Source of the DNA: Lethocerus indicus
Taxonomy: Eukaryota > Arthropoda > Insecta > Hemiptera > Belostomatidae
Reading direction: 5' to 3'
Assembly: GCA_019843655.1 (NCBI GenBank)
Contig: JACDQD010000006.1
Location: 23,268,246 to 23,332,245, forward strand
Length of the DNA stretch: 64,000 nt
A program made the position numbers and the translations under genes. Position 1 is the first letter of the stretch; every line of letters begins with the position of its first letter. Below, one piece after another: positions 26,312 to 40,100 of this stretch. The notes beneath the pieces were generated by a model. It was not told the DNA's origin, ran no database searches, and was given only the letters and a program-made list of their open reading frames with translations.

Positions 26312-26333
26312 GGGAGGGGTTAGGGGGGCGGGG
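26312..26333 (+). other. G-quadruplex motif
   Basis: Four G runs (3, 4, 6 and 4 G) with loops A, TTA and C fit the standard G3+N1-7 pattern on the plus strand. Confidence 0.7.
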
Positions 26334-29300
26334 CCGTCAGTAATACACTTGGTCAACTGAAAGTTAGTATAGACCGGACAAAGACTGCTTGTAATACAAT
26401 TGTAAGCCCGGGAGGCGGGGTAAGGACATTAGCTAATCGCTTCTGTAATGCACCCCATGGGCTGGGGCGAGGGGGCGGCAGTGTACACCCCCCAAGACCC
26501 CGCACTAACTTGTCTGTTGTTACCAACACCGTTAACACTCTAAGCCTCGGGACCGGCCCCGACCGCATCTCCACTTTCAATCTCATCGACTCCCCCCGCA
26601 CCCCCAACTGTATCCTCGGTCCATCTCCTCCACGACCTTTATCGGACCCGCTATCCTCTCGATCGTCGCAACTTGATACTTAATCGACCGTTACAACCTG
26701 AGAGCGAAAACTCGTAATATAGAATGGTGGCGTTAGTGTATTCGGAACACACTCTATCGCAAAACAGTTTGAAAATCAGCAGTCTCTTGTTTCGCGTAAA
26801 AAATTAAAAGGATCTACGTTTGTGTCCGTAAAATAACGATTTCTAATCAAAAGTATTTGTAAAATTCCAAATATTTTTGCTAACCTCCGAACAAATTAGA
26901 GCGATCTCAATAAATTAGTGCTTCGCAATTTCTGGTATAGATACACTTGCGTATGACAACGGAAAAGGAATTCTTTGATCTATTCACGGTAAAATTAATG
27001 CTGCGAAGTCCCACGCGCGGATGATAAAACATTGTTTTTGATGTCCTTCTATAAAGGCTGCTTCGAACAGCAGAGATGCAGTAGTGGGCCAAAAATAATA
27101 CATTGCCGGTTTATAACATACTATATTATATCATAGTATAAAAAACATGTACTATCGGATTTCTCTATTCTTTATTTCTTCCCCCCAAGCAGCGCACCCC
27201 AGGTATATTACTATAACAAAAGGAATTTATAAATTTATCCTTCCCTATACTGAACACTTCTATTTCATCGTTTTTCGGGAGCTTACTACATAATTACAAA
27301 CGATTGTATGTAATTAACGTCGGCTGGAGTACAATTCCGGACACAATATCACAGAATTGAATCCATCAGGCAGAAATAAAATAGTTTCTAGAGTTTATTG
27401 CAAAAAAACTCTGAAATTGAAATTAATTAACTAATAATACTAAAATTGACTTGATGGTCAACACTCCCAGCGAACTACTGGTGTTGTGAACGGAACCGAC
27501 GGATTGTCTAGTGGCCCGATAGAATCTGTGATTGTGGCCGGAAAATCAGAATATGTCGTTAAATATAGTGAATCGGGCCCCGGGACTGTTTTAATTTTGG
27601 GCTGTGGAAACCAGTTTCAGTCTTGGCCCGAGGGCGGCAACCGGTTCCTTAAATGGTTTATAAGTGGTTGCTCGCTCAGAAGTTAACTCACCTCTGGAGC
27701 TCCTCGAGAATCACAATGCTCATTAAATATGCATTGTAATCCCCTCCCTCCAGGCCCCAGCCACAATTCAGACCTTAGCAACGCCTCGCCCCGCTCTTCA
27801 CCTCTCCGGCGAGCATCAACCTCCTCTTCCCGAGTGTCACGTTTAACTCTCGAAAGGGGACCTTCAATTTCCCCAGTTCAAAATTCGCTCCAAAGTGCCC
27901 CTCGGGCTATAACGCCGATGCATGTCCCGGTAGGCGCATAGATAGAAAAGAAAGAATTAGATTTGCGTAGTTGGCAATTTTATTCATCTTACTATTCCCT
28001 CGTTCCGCGCGAGGAACAATACCTCATTACTTGTTTAATACTCTATTACGTTTTATAGTAGCACAAGAAAATCGGGCGACAATTAGTGGTATGCCTGAAA
28101 TTGCGATTTTCCAGATAATATTATGAAGTTGAAATGAATGCCAGGAAGAAAAGTCCTTTAACTCCTGCCTGAACTATTTTTTTTTGTTTCAACTCCTACA
28201 ATTATGAGTTAAACAATGCTATTAGAGCAACGTTTCGAAGAATGCTTACGCCTCCCCCACTCCACTCCGGAACAAACTTGACATCTGAAAGTTTCCGTAT
28301 TCCAGTTATGAAGAAATCTTTCAGTTTTCGAAACGTCTTCGTTTTACCTCGTCATTCCTTGACCGAATTTCTCAAGTGAGTTTACAGTTACCGAAAAAAG
28401 GTTAGCGGCATAGTTTCTTGGGCAGAATTCTCGTCGGGAGATTCCTACTTACGTTCTTAATTTGAATTAATTAATATATAAAAGTGTGAAAAGAATGTAT
28501 TGCTAGAATACTAGCGGACAACGAACGCCGAACCACGGTGGGAAGCGACAATCGTACTAGGATCGATAAAAACCTGTTCTGTATTGAGAGAATGTACATA
28601 TTTCATTTACATTTATATGGTTTTATAGTTCGAAAATGTATCTATAACTCCCATGAAATTTACTCTTTATCGAAACCAAATAAATCGACTTGCTGGAAAC
28701 TCTCTAAAATAAAGTTAAGATGTTCTAAATTGTCTGAGATAATGTAACCTCAGCACATCTGCTGTATCACAGCAGTACATCTTGAATCATTGAGAAACGA
28801 CTTCATTCCTTTCATATTCCTCTTCCTATTTCTGTTTTTCTGTAGCGTACGATTTTACAGGTCGTCGATATATTGTCTACCTTACTGGTGGCCTGTTTTA
28901 CTGTTTTACGTGTCCTTCAGGCGTCTCAAGGGCGTTTGTAAAGGCGGCGAGTGCCTGCTAGAAAGTGTGTAACAGCGAACCGTTTCAGTAACGAGATTCG
29001 AAAAATGAAATTGGATAATGCCCGAGTGGAGGAGGAATATTTACGGTCCCGCGTGCGAAAAGCGGGCAGAGCGGGTGAGTAGGGGCGGATCGGGCGTATT
29101 TTGACGTAACGGTGTGAATCGGAGGGCGTAAAAACTGGGAGAGAAAGAGAGCGGAGAAAGGGAGGATTGTGGAGGCGGGACAGAAAAGAGCGACAGAGAG
29201 GGCAGTATGTATCTCTGCGCTCGTGTCAGAGGGAGATAGACAAAGTGGCACTTGCTGGGAAAAGATAGCACGGGGAACACGGAAAAGCTACTACTAGAAC

Positions 29301-29663
29301 AAAACTACCGCTAGCCCTCAGCCTCAGCCACTCTTCCTCACCAATCGGGCTTAGCAAAAGGTTCTAGTTTTAGGATATCCAGGATACCCTAGATTAGGGA
29401 TCCAGTTTCTATATGTTATCTCATTGAATAACCACACATTTCATGACGATTCATAATATATTACGATTCATATTCATGACGAACATAATTCATGATGATA
29501 ACCTAATATCCCTAAATAATTTCACATAATTACATAAAGAGAATAATAATAATTTAGTTACATACCTTGATTATTAAAAGAAAATGGCATAAATAATGTA
29601 ATAATTACACATGATATGACAAAGTGATTAGCTGAGGAATGTATTTCTTACATACAGACAAGA

Positions 29664-29666
<3 letters not shown>
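26334..29666. other. Non-coding stretch, 26.3-29.7 kb
   Basis: GC patches lie at about 26400-26660, 27480-27640 and 27740-27930; the rest is AT-rich. 28980-29280 is purine-rich on the plus strand, giving spurious minus-strand Ser/Pro/Leu-rich frames. TTCATGACGA occurs twice in an irregular repeat at 29440-29500. Confidence 0.55.
27692..27723 (-). CDS. Weak candidate initial exon (MSIVILEELQ...)
   Basis: On the minus strand an ATG (27723-27721) opens MSIVILEELQR and runs into AGAG|GTGAGT, a near-ideal 5' splice site (GT at 27691-27690). The frame is open upstream for another 16 codons to a TAA. No downstream partner exon was found. The start context is poor, with T at -3. Such a short match may be chance. 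Confidence 0.12.

Positions 29667-29714
<48 letters not shown>
29667..29714. repeat. (AT)24 dinucleotide microsatellite
   Basis: An uninterrupted AT run of 48 bp, then GTGTGT and a second short AT stretch to about 29734. It is self-complementary and likely variable in length. Confidence 0.98.
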
Positions 29715-29720
<6 letters not shown>

Positions 29721-29734
29721 ATTATATATATATT

Positions 29735-32700
29735 TATGGCACCACAATTTTCAGAATAATATACCGTATTTTCACGTATAAATAAAACATTCTACAAATA
29801 CTATACAAAATATGTGAAACCTGTTTAGTTGAATTACGGAAATGAGTTGAAATTATTTTTTTGTTCGCAATATATTTTTTCCAATATTGTAGGCGCGCAT
29901 TAATTTATTTTGTATAAAGCCAAAACTTTTCGCCGTGGAGTGATCAACGTCTCAGCCAGGATATAGCCAAACTTCTCCAAGTATTCCTCCCAAATGATTT
30001 TAATATCCGCCGTTGTCTTTGGCCCCGAAGAAACCTATTATTTTCAACCTTCAATCTTGAGAGCAAAACTTACTTCCGTAAGTTAAAATAGTCCTTGAAG
30101 TATTTCGCACTTTCTCTTGGATGCGACCTAAAATTGTTCTGTTTCGACGGGTCGGTCAATTCCAGATGTCCATATTTAGTTTTGATACGCTTAGAATTTA
30201 ATTTTTGACAAAGGATCAACTTATATGATAATAAACAGTTTCTAACGAACTAGTCATTCAAAATTAATCTTAATATTTAAATCATTTTCATTGCTAAAGA
30301 TTTTTCACGATTATAATTGTTTAATTTTTGTTTTGCTTACTTTTAAAATTGATACTATTTTTATATAACAGAGGACCACCTAATAACGTTATAATGTAAC
30401 CAATATTATTGCAATTATTACTAGCCAATAAACTTTAATTATAGTTAATATTAATTAATAATATTGTGACTTGTTTAAAAGCAATCAGTGATCGCAATTT
30501 AATGTAAAATAAAGAAATAAGACGGTACAAATTACTATGCTTAAATATAAGAGCCTATGTTACGATCGGATGAAATGTTAAAGGGTACTAAATATGAAAC
30601 ACTGCTACCATTTACTGTGCTAATTCAGCGTCAAAGGGAGTGGTGGACAGGTGTTCAACCAACCATTCGTACTGGAACACATCAGTCAGTAATCCCTTCC
30701 CGGTCCTCTTTCATTTTAATTAGTTGAAAAATTTCTACCTGATTGGCTATCTTACCGCGTTCAAGAGTAGGCGGCTTTCTAGGTTGAAAGTAAAGGCCCG
30801 TAATCAGATTAAACGGAATCTATTCAATCCATCCCGACGTCGTGTTTATAACCGAGCCCTAACTTTATTTATCTCCCGTCCAGTTCCAACGGAAATTAGC
30901 GCTGATTGAATACGAAGAGGAAACCGCACTCCTATAATGGTATCATTAGAACACGGACTATGATAATTTCTTGAAAGAATATACTTTACTGATAGACTCA
31001 AATACAGTTTTTAACTTAATATTGTTTCTGGCGTTTATTACATTTAATAACTTCTCTCAGCTACAGTCTGAATTGTAACACTCATTAAAATTAAGAAGAC
31101 CCGTCTAGACCCGTCAGAACCTCAGGTTATCGCGTTGTATAAGTAGGCATGTGGTGATTCTTTTAGTCATTTTAATATTGATACGATACATTAGGATGTA
31201 CATAACAAATTTATCTATTTATTTATTTGGGTATGTCTAATTAAGAATTTAATATTGATGAGCCATAATTATTTTCTAATGGGTAACGTAGTGTTTACTC
31301 TTTGAGATGATGTTCTACTAATTCAGACGTCAATTGATTATCCAACTTTCGGCAATCCTCAACATTGTAGTTAATTACAGATTATTTTCTCTAGTACTAT
31401 AGTTCAACTTTTTAACATTTATTGGTCAATAGTAAGAGGGTAAAAAAAGTAAGACGTGGTTGGGTTAGGAGAAACCGGGACCATTACAGGGGGGGGGCGG
31501 CCATTGCGGCCAATAAACGGCGCGGATTGAAAGGGCTAGAAATAATAGAGCGCGTTTAAACAACGCCCCGAGGGCCAATACGCACCCGTCCGATCTCCCA
31601 CTTTAGTCTTTCCTCAAGATTCCTCTTAAAGAAAGAGCTGAAACACAGTGCTCCGTTTCTATCCGGTACCTCAAAGCCTCTTTATACAAACTACCGATAT
31701 AGGACCGATAGTCAGCATGATTTATTGACGGCTTTAAAAAATAATTTTAAATTTTGTTTCACGTTTTTCTCTCAATAGGTGATTAGGTATTAAATTGATA
31801 GTTGGTACATACCTAAGGCAGAAAATGCTTTGTCGAGTTGACACTTCGCCCAGATTTAATATACACGTAATAATACTTGGGCTATTCCCGAATAAAATCT
31901 AATTTTAAAACAGTACACAATTGACCCTTTCAAATGAGCACAACCATTCTGATTTTTTCAGGTCTTTTAAATTTCTTAAATTAGCGAACAATTGAAAGTT
32001 CCTTCTTCAACTGGCTTAGAAACGTCTGCTATTACTTTTAAGCGCCACTTCGAAGCTCGTAAATACTCGAGATTTTAAGAACTAATGAAAATAAAAATGA
32101 GAATGAGGTCAGTTCGGAAATGGGTCTCAGTGCCCTGTTAACGTGACCCTCGGTTTATAGACGTCGAACACAGTAAATGTGAAGAATGTTACGTTCTACG
32201 TTAATAATGACAAATATTTGATATTTCATAATATAGAAGATTCGGCTGAAGATAGCGGATAGTTTCGAAGGAGGCCTAATTCAATTCGTACGGCCACCGC
32301 TACCGCAGATACCACAGGATGGACTGTATCGACCGTTAATCGTCCGTTATCGGAACACGCTTTTAACCCCTGGGCCGGCCCCAAGTAACGGAATACTTTG
32401 TTTTTTCCCACCCGCGCCGCCACCGGCTAATTGTCGGTTTCAATGTTCTCCGTGTGTTGGGGCCGGCCGTGGTTCGATGGGGCGCGCCTGCCCTCCGGTA
32501 ACCGCATCCGATGGCCGCCACTTGGAGTTCTCGCGTTGAGTGCCCCCCATGTAACCGGACACCGTCCGGTTACCCTCGGTAATTGGGCGAGAGTTACCCC
32601 CCGCCGACCGGCCGGCCAACCGATACCGCCCTCTTCCCCAATGCCAAACTTATATTGTCAACGATTTTTTACCCGATACCTTCACAAGTGGCCTCCGTTC

Positions 32701-34145
32701 AGCCGTCCCCACTTCGGACGTTATGGTCAACACTTGAGGTCTCAGAATGTAATGCGGAGGACATTATCGTTACCACTTGTCTCATTTTCTCTTCCTTCGA
32801 GATGGTTTGGTTAGGTGCCTGTAGCGATAGTTGGTAGTAAATAAGCGTTTGTTGTTGAAATGTTCGTTATTTAAAAAAATGTGAGGGCAAAATTACAATA
32901 AATACCCATAGTCGCTGATAAATACCTACCGGACAATGTACATATCACATTCTTTGAATATCAACAGAAATAAAATTATTAAAAAAATGATGTTTGAATT
33001 TTAAGGATCTCTTATTTTTACTGTTGAATTCCTAATCGGTCATTTAAATAGGCGTGTGATGGACTCGCATCGATACTGGCGACGCAACTCCGTCAATTTC
33101 TGATTCGACCGAATAAATTGGTAAACAGAAAACCACAAATGACAACTGTAGTTGTATTGTAATGAGAATAATCAGATTACTGCTGTATAATTTATATTTC
33201 GAAATTCGACATGGACTAACACAAACAAAATATATCCAGAATGTAGCTGCGCGTCTATAGTTTCTAACCTTTACTAATGAGTTTGACATAACAAGTAATT
33301 TTACTAAAACGCATTTATTTAGAGAGGAAATATTCCAGTTCGAAATTCCTGTCGAGTAAATTGACCTAGAAATCCCACTGGTGTCCGGGACTATTTACTA
33401 AATATCCATTTCTGTAAATTGAAATACAAACGCCGTGAAAATGTAATAAAATATTAATATAGTTGGAAATTAGGAGACAGTGTCGAAGTAACGAAGTCAG
33501 GCAGTAAAAACTCGAATTATGAAAGAGGGGAGTCCTCGATATTAAAGGATATTAAACATAATTTGAAGCCAACGGTGTAATGAACAATTTAAGACGACGG
33601 ATTTACTGCCAAAATACGACACAGTAACCATAAGGGAATTGGGTATCCCATTTGCCTTCCCCAGCCCTCCCCGACGGTATATTTCACCAGCTCCAAAATT
33701 TAGACATCTTTATTATGGAATCAGCTATAAATTAACTATAACGAAAATTATTAATAGATAAAGTGTTAACAAACTTCGATTGAATATTCTAAGAATTATC
33801 AAAATGTAGTCAATGTATTACAGAAATAAAAATCCAAAATGCATTATTCATACTTTATTATGAATTGTATTTTGATTCTTATGTACATTAATAGCAGATA
33901 TTTAAATACTTTTAGTACTGTGTCACAGTATACCCGCAGGTACCCTCACGGGCAGGGAGACTCGTCTCTCCCTATCGGGGTCAATAGGGCCATTAATGAA
34001 ATGGCAGTGGGTTATTCAAATAGAGGAAACTATCGCCGATATTTCCAACGCTTGTCCAGTTTAAAATCGCACACCGAGAGGAGGGTATATATTTTCCTGT
34101 CGCTACAACAGAGGGCGCTTCCCCGTTAAATGGCTGTAATTTCAG
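29735..34145. other. Non-coding stretch, 29.7-34.1 kb
   Basis: AT-rich with GC patches at about 31480-31600 (including a G run) and 32260-32640. The latter gives 127- and 84-codon plus-strand frames at 32431-32837 in different registers, which points to low stop density rather than a gene. A 96-codon plus frame at 33839-34129 ends just before the exon-like segment but in another register. Confidence 0.5.
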
Positions 34146-34254
34146 GGACCGAATGGACGACACCAAAGCGGCCGAAGATCAATAGGGCGTGATTCGGGTG
34201 CTGATGGATGGGGCGAATCAATACGTTCGGATGAACAAATTAATCCGGAAATAG
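34146..34254 (+). CDS. Candidate internal coding exon, unknown product
   Basis: 109 bp lie between an acceptor ending ATTTCAG (AG at 34144-34145) and a donor ATAG|GTGAGT (GT at 34255-34256). One frame is open across all 36 codons, beginning GPNGRHQSGRRSIGRDSG and ending SIRSDEQINPEI. In that frame a TAA lies 9 bp before the exon and another 5 bp after the donor, so the open frame fits the splice boundaries closely. The other two frames contain stops. The hydrophilic Arg/Ser/Gly-rich peptide is not recognised, and the pyrimidine tract is short. Confidence 0.3.
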
Positions 34255-36539
34255 GTGAGTAAGTGTTGTCGCCGGGTGGTCACACACGGTCCCCCACGCC
34301 CACGGCCAAATTGTTCCAATTCCAACGGCATTAATTGCCTTCCTGGGAGTTTGTCACATTCCCTAAATAAAATATATCCTTCGCTCCTGCGGAAATTACG
34401 CCCTCATTTGCGTACGGTGTCATTACATTGTTTATCATATTGCCCTTGGCCCGGAACGGTCTATCTAGTAGTAGTATTCACTGGTATGTTTCAAGCAGGT
34501 TTAGAAAAATAACCCTACCTTTTCTGACTCCTACACACTCCAAATTGGTATTGAACAAGAGCGTTTCCCCTTTGTCCCGATTCTCGGTAGCATTCAGTCA
34601 GCAGTCAGAGAGGAATTATTTTCTGGGGAACCTCCTAAGTAAATTTCATTGTTGTTAAAATAATGGACGAACCTAGAATAATAATTCGGTAATAAAAATA
34701 TTATCCCTCTAAAACAAATCATTTCCGATAACCATATACTGATTAAGCAACTTTATTTTGTTTTGTATTGCTCAACCCTATACTCTCGATATACAGACCG
34801 GCGGCAGGAGCTCTTAATGAAGGTCTTACCAACGAGTTCTAACATTTCTGACAGTTTTCTGGAATTTAAGGGCCTACTAGGCCTATAAGACCGAACTGCC
34901 AGTATTTATATTTCCTGGGTCGGCCTCACTTATCGCTAGATTAGGAGGCACTTTCACGGGCCATTTAACCGACATCAAATCTCCCTTCGATATAGACCCG
35001 CCCCCTCGCCCCTCGCCCCCGCACACCAATGTATTAATTAAGTATCCGTGGAGTATACGTGGGATTCGCGTGCTTCCGTCCCTATCGACGGGGCCCCCGG
35101 GCTCTGTTGGTTTAGCGCCGTTATGTCAACCGGCTCTGTGTTATCTTGTTAATTTTGCCGATGTAATGATTGGCGCGTACAAACAGACGTGTCCGAGAGA
35201 AGGCTTTAAAAGAGCCGCCCGTTCACGGGTAACCCTGGGCAAAATCCCTCCGGTTGGCGGTCGACATTTGACCATGATTACATTTATTAAAAACTTAAAT
35301 TTAATGGAAAAATTAAAACGGATGAAATAATTCATTGATTCGGACATACTGCAATTACAAGAAGCATTAACCGTATAGTGTCATTAGAAAACGTTAACAT
35401 TGATTCATCATTTCTTTTGTTATATTAATAGGAATTTTAATCACCTCTTGTTTAATTTCTTTAAATTTACAAGTGAAGGAAAATTCGGGGAAAAGACGGG
35501 ATGATGCTCGGGCTGTTGGTATGGCTCGGTTCCTCACTAAACAACTAACAACCCAACAACGCCAGTAGAATTCAATCAGTGGAGTGAGTAAGGCTCGTCG
35601 GTTGCCGACGAAGCATCATGTCGGCACAATAACCAACCGGTTGGCGAGAAGCCAATACCGAGCTCTAGTATAGGGTCAAATAACCTAGTTAAAACTTGAA
35701 ATCACAAGTGTAACAATAGTTCATATTATATTTATTAGGTTAGTCATATGTTCATGTAATCATTCAAGATGATTACATCGGAAAAGCTCTGGGACGATAT
35801 CGAATTAGACATTTTTATGTGCTAAATTTACACAAGGAACGGTCGGAACAAACGTGCCGATAAAATCGAACAACATTCCTCAAGATTTAGAACAACGTCG
35901 GTAAATTATTTCTTTGTTTAATGCCACGGGAAGTATTCGATTAACCTTATCATCCTCCATGCGGTCACATTCCTGTCCTGACGTTCGCGTGTCCCACTGG
36001 GGACACAGTCCCAGTTTTCACATGTCGGAAAAGGACAGAGTATGTTACAGAAAAATTCTTTCATATCGACCATCAGTCCAAGTCTCATGCTGGACAGGTT
36101 TCGTCAGTACGAATAGGTTTTATGTATTTTTTCTTTATTTACTTTGTTTTTAGAAATAGAATATTTTCTGTTAACGGCTTTGAAATGTGAAAAGTAAAAT
36201 AATTTTATAACGTAGATTTCGTGTGTTTCTGGTCTTTTGCTAAATCGGTTTCGGCTGCTCGCCAACTTCAGTAGCGGCGTTAGTCACTGGGCACTTTGGA
36301 TGTTTTTTGGATATTTTCTTTCCTTTATCTATGCTGCCATTTACTTTTTTAATTTGATTCACAGTCCCATTATTGTAACATTCGGCCGTCGGCCTGTCGC
36401 TTCCTTTGACAAAACCGCTCATAAATTCAATGTCGCAACATTTGTCCCCGATATGTTCGCACTCAAACAATCTCGGCGTCGATGCCCGGAGTAGCCTGGG
36501 TAACAGGGAAATTAATCTCCGGTACTCCTTACCTTTATA
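34255..36539. other. Non-coding stretch with nested inverted repeats
   Basis: A GC patch spans about 34880-35110. A cluster of short inverted repeats lies at 35501-35644. A 7-bp hairpin GTGTCCC-ACTG-GGGACAC lies at 35989-36006. Overlapping plus and minus frames at 36237-36494 are unrecognised. Confidence 0.5.
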
Positions 36540-37100
36540 TTGAATTTGTGGCCGGAGGGGAAAAAGGGACAGGGGCTAAGGAGGAGGGCGTGGGGGTGTT
36601 AGCAGGGGGGGGGAGGACATAAGTCTGGGTTAGCGGCGAGATGTGACCCTCCCCGCTCACCCCGACCATCACCCCGGGGTGTTTGTGTGCCGGTCTGGTT
36701 CCTCGTCCTTGTTTGCTCGTGTGCGCCCAGCGGCCAGGTATTGACCTTCCACCTTCCACCCGCACCTGAACCTAACGCGACACCCCTCCCTCCCTCCCTC
36801 GCTCGCTCGCACGCCCCGTGGTCGAACACCGCGTCCTCGTCGTCTTTTACTTAGCTTTATTACTGTTTAGAAGAGTCGTTCCGCCGGGCCCGGACCGCCT
36901 ACCCGCCTCCGAAGAAAGACGGAGGGAGAGGGGAAAAAAGAGGCGGGGGCGCTCGTTATTTCCCCATTTACGTTCGAATATAATTTTCTCGACGCATAAT
37001 TTTCGGGGGGAGTGGTGGCCCCCAACTTCCCGTCGTCTGGTCCCCCAGGGAATAGTCGGCGCCCCACGACGAACTGTACCGCCCCACTGCAATGTTTCTC
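36540..37100. other. GC-rich island
   Basis: About 560 bp of GC- and CpG-rich sequence with a ten-G run near 36604 and a (CCCT)n stretch at 36783-36798. Frames are open on both strands (157 codons minus 36847-37320, 108 codons plus 36818-37144), as expected when stops are rare. It may be a promoter or enhancer island, but no TATA/initiator pair or exon boundary stands out. Confidence 0.6.
36783..36798 (-). other. G-quadruplex motif, 1-nt loops
   Basis: The plus strand reads CCCCTCCCTCCCTCCC, so the minus strand has four G runs with single-A loops, the pattern that favours stable parallel quadruplexes. It is followed by (CTCG)3. Confidence 0.75.
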
Positions 37101-40100
37101 GTAATGAGATTTTAATTCGAGGAAATTGCATCGGACGGCAATGAAAATCCAGATGGTCGGAGTAACGCGGCCTCGCTATTAATATCGCCGACGATAAAGA
37201 GAAGACTCCACCGACACTATAACTCTGGAAATAAATATATATCAACGATGGTTTAACCGGAATTGGATAAGTTGTATAGGTGTAATTGTCACCAGTCAGT
37301 ATTGAGAACAAAAGTTTCACTCATACTACCACATGGAATAAGCTAAAAACAAAAAATACCATACATTTCAAAATGAAGTTTTCCATACGTAAATTTCCGT
37401 TCGACGTTTAGCAACGGCGCATTATTTGTAGGCATTTTATAATAGAGTAATTATGTACGATAAAAAGGTAAACGGGTACAGAGAACGAATTAAACACAGC
37501 CGGGAGGGGCCTCTCAATGTTTCCGGGAAATGATCCGTTAAACCCATTACAGTTACAGTAAACCGGATGCGCCGTTTATCGTAATTGAAAAGAAGGAACC
37601 GTTTTACCCGAAAAGGGTAATTCAATCGGAGAGATTTTATCAGAATAAAATTTGTATTTTTATTTACGGATTCAATGAACCGAAAGATTTAACAACATAA
37701 TCTTCTCCTTTGTTATTCAGTTTCCTAGTTCTTCTGATTATTAAAGCAAAAAATTATAAGTTCATCGAGATGAATAAAAATGGGAGCATTCCCCTAAGTG
37801 TTATGTATTAAAATTTAAGCGTGATTCTATTAATTGGGTTCTTATACTTTAATTTAAACCCTCTTTTACTGGGGGGGAGATAGGAAAAGGGGGCGGGCCT
37901 ACTGTCCCAAGGGGGGTATTTATCCCTACACCGGTTATCTCGGAACAGTCCAATTCTGAAATTAACGCCGCACATTCACTTATTCGACTCCGCAATAAAT
38001 TATAGCCGGTAAACTTAAAAGAAAAAAAAATGAATAATTCAAGAAACACCTATCTGCGACAGAACGAGTACCGCTCGTATCTGATAGCCAATTTATATGT
38101 TTTAATAAGGTGTACGTTATATATTTTTTAGATGGATTACTGTCCGTCACGCAAATATATTCGGCCCACCTTGGGGCCTTACTTGTGGCAAATCTTTGTC
38201 CGTACAACAAAGGGCCTCGAGTCACTTGAAGTGATACTTCAGAAAGAGATTTACCGCTACCGTGATGATTAATTTATTTATTCGCTACATGATTTTATTT
38301 TTAGTGATCTATTATACGGATTGTTTTACCTATTTTATAATAAATATTAATGTCATCAGCCCGCGTTTTATTCGGTAAGGTAAATCCTATTGAAGTTTAC
38401 GAAACATTTTTATTGATGATCTGGGTTTTGAGCCGGTAAACGGCATTTGCGGATAATATCCTAAAACTTCACGAAACACTAAAAATCTTAAACTTTTCAG
38501 CCCCGAATAAAGTTCAAGTTATGCAAAAACTTGTTCAAGAATGTGGGAAACCGCACTATAAAATAAATTCAGGCTAGAAAACTATCGGAAACCTATTATT
38601 AACGGTCGACTGGGGCTAACTTTTCTATTCTCTGCTTTAAAGTCAAACAAATGTTGGAATAAATCAGACACGTGTGACATTAATTGCTGAACAATTGTTA
38701 TATCGAAAGTATTATTTCTACATTGGAATATTGCTAGTTGGTTTAATTACGTAATAAATGATGACGTATATAGCACATATTTATTTTGAGAGAAACGTGA
38801 ATGAATATACTTATCACATGAATATATTTAACATTACCTACTAATAATCTAAATCCATAAAGTTGAATTTAATGGTTTTAAAAGAATATCCACTTATATC
38901 CACTGGCTCCAAATTAATCAATTGTGGGATTATTTCACGATCCTAAAGGTACAATAATATTCTACATTTCTGATTATGTGAAAGAAGAATTCTAAAGGTT
39001 TACGCTATACTACTTTCGCCTAATTATACTCCATATTTTTATAATGATCCTGCACTCAACATTTGGAACCATTCTGAGTTTTTTTGCGTGTAATGTCGCA
39101 ATATGACTTACTTTAAAAAAAAGCTTTTATAACTAGAACTAAAGCGTAAGGAAATTAGTTCTTATATTTCTCGAGAGCGTGTAAATCCTCGGAAAACCCG
39201 AGAGGGGTAAAATTTTGACGAGCACCTAAGTTCCCTACGGAGAATGATGATAGTGCCCGGAGGTGGGCGGGGGTGTGAAAGAGGCTTTCACAATCCGCTT
39301 TTAACTCCACCTCGTGAGATATAAGCACTTTATTGAAAAGTGGCCTCCAACAATAGACAGCTATCTATGCCTCAACTTCTTCATTAAAGTCCAGTTAAAC
39401 TGTTATTAAAAAGTTTCATCAAGTCGTTTAATAGGGGAGTTGGGCCCTTCCTAGTTGGTCCCGACCGATTGAATATATCAGAAGTTAATTAAACTCGCTT
39501 CTGACCCAGGCTCCGGTCAGAATGGAGGACGACATATAACCACGGATTCAAACATTTATTTTCTATAACAATGGTGACGAATAAACTATGTTTTAACAAT
39601 TTTATGAGAAATTTGTTTCATTTCGTAGAGTTAATTACGTTATAGTCTTTAATTTTACTCACAGAAAATTAAATATCTTACATATACGTTTTTTACGGCT
39701 AAAAACCGTTTCTAAGGGTTCGAATTATTTATGAACGCTTAAATACAATACAGGTAAAAACCTTACTTTTCTTACAATGAACAATACAGTATTGAAATAA
39801 TAGAAGTACTGATAAAAGAGCTATATTTTAAACGTAATCTTTCCTATGTGTTAGTTCTTGAACAACGTATTTAAAGAAAGTAGGTCAGGCTGAGCCATTC
39901 AGAAGAGACAACATTGTTTCATTATCTAATGCGGATTTACCTAAGTGAACTCGTCTCAGTACTACAATTATTGAATAAGAACCTGGACTGTAAAATACTA
40001 CCTTCCATTAACCAATATTTCACAGGGAGCTATTAAGATGTACACTTACCTACATCGTGGTTTGAAAATATTCTTCCTTGGTTCTAAAATTTTTCCACAA

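Noticed and set aside
30401..30466. 10-bp inverted repeat CAATATTATT/AATAATATTG as MITE ends
   Set aside because: The span is only 66 bp in very AT-rich DNA with no target-site duplication.
36847..37320. 157-codon minus-strand open frame, the longest in the window
   Set aside because: It lies over a GC-rich island where stops are rare, overlaps a 108-codon plus-strand frame, and has low-complexity Arg/Gly/Pro content with no recognised family.
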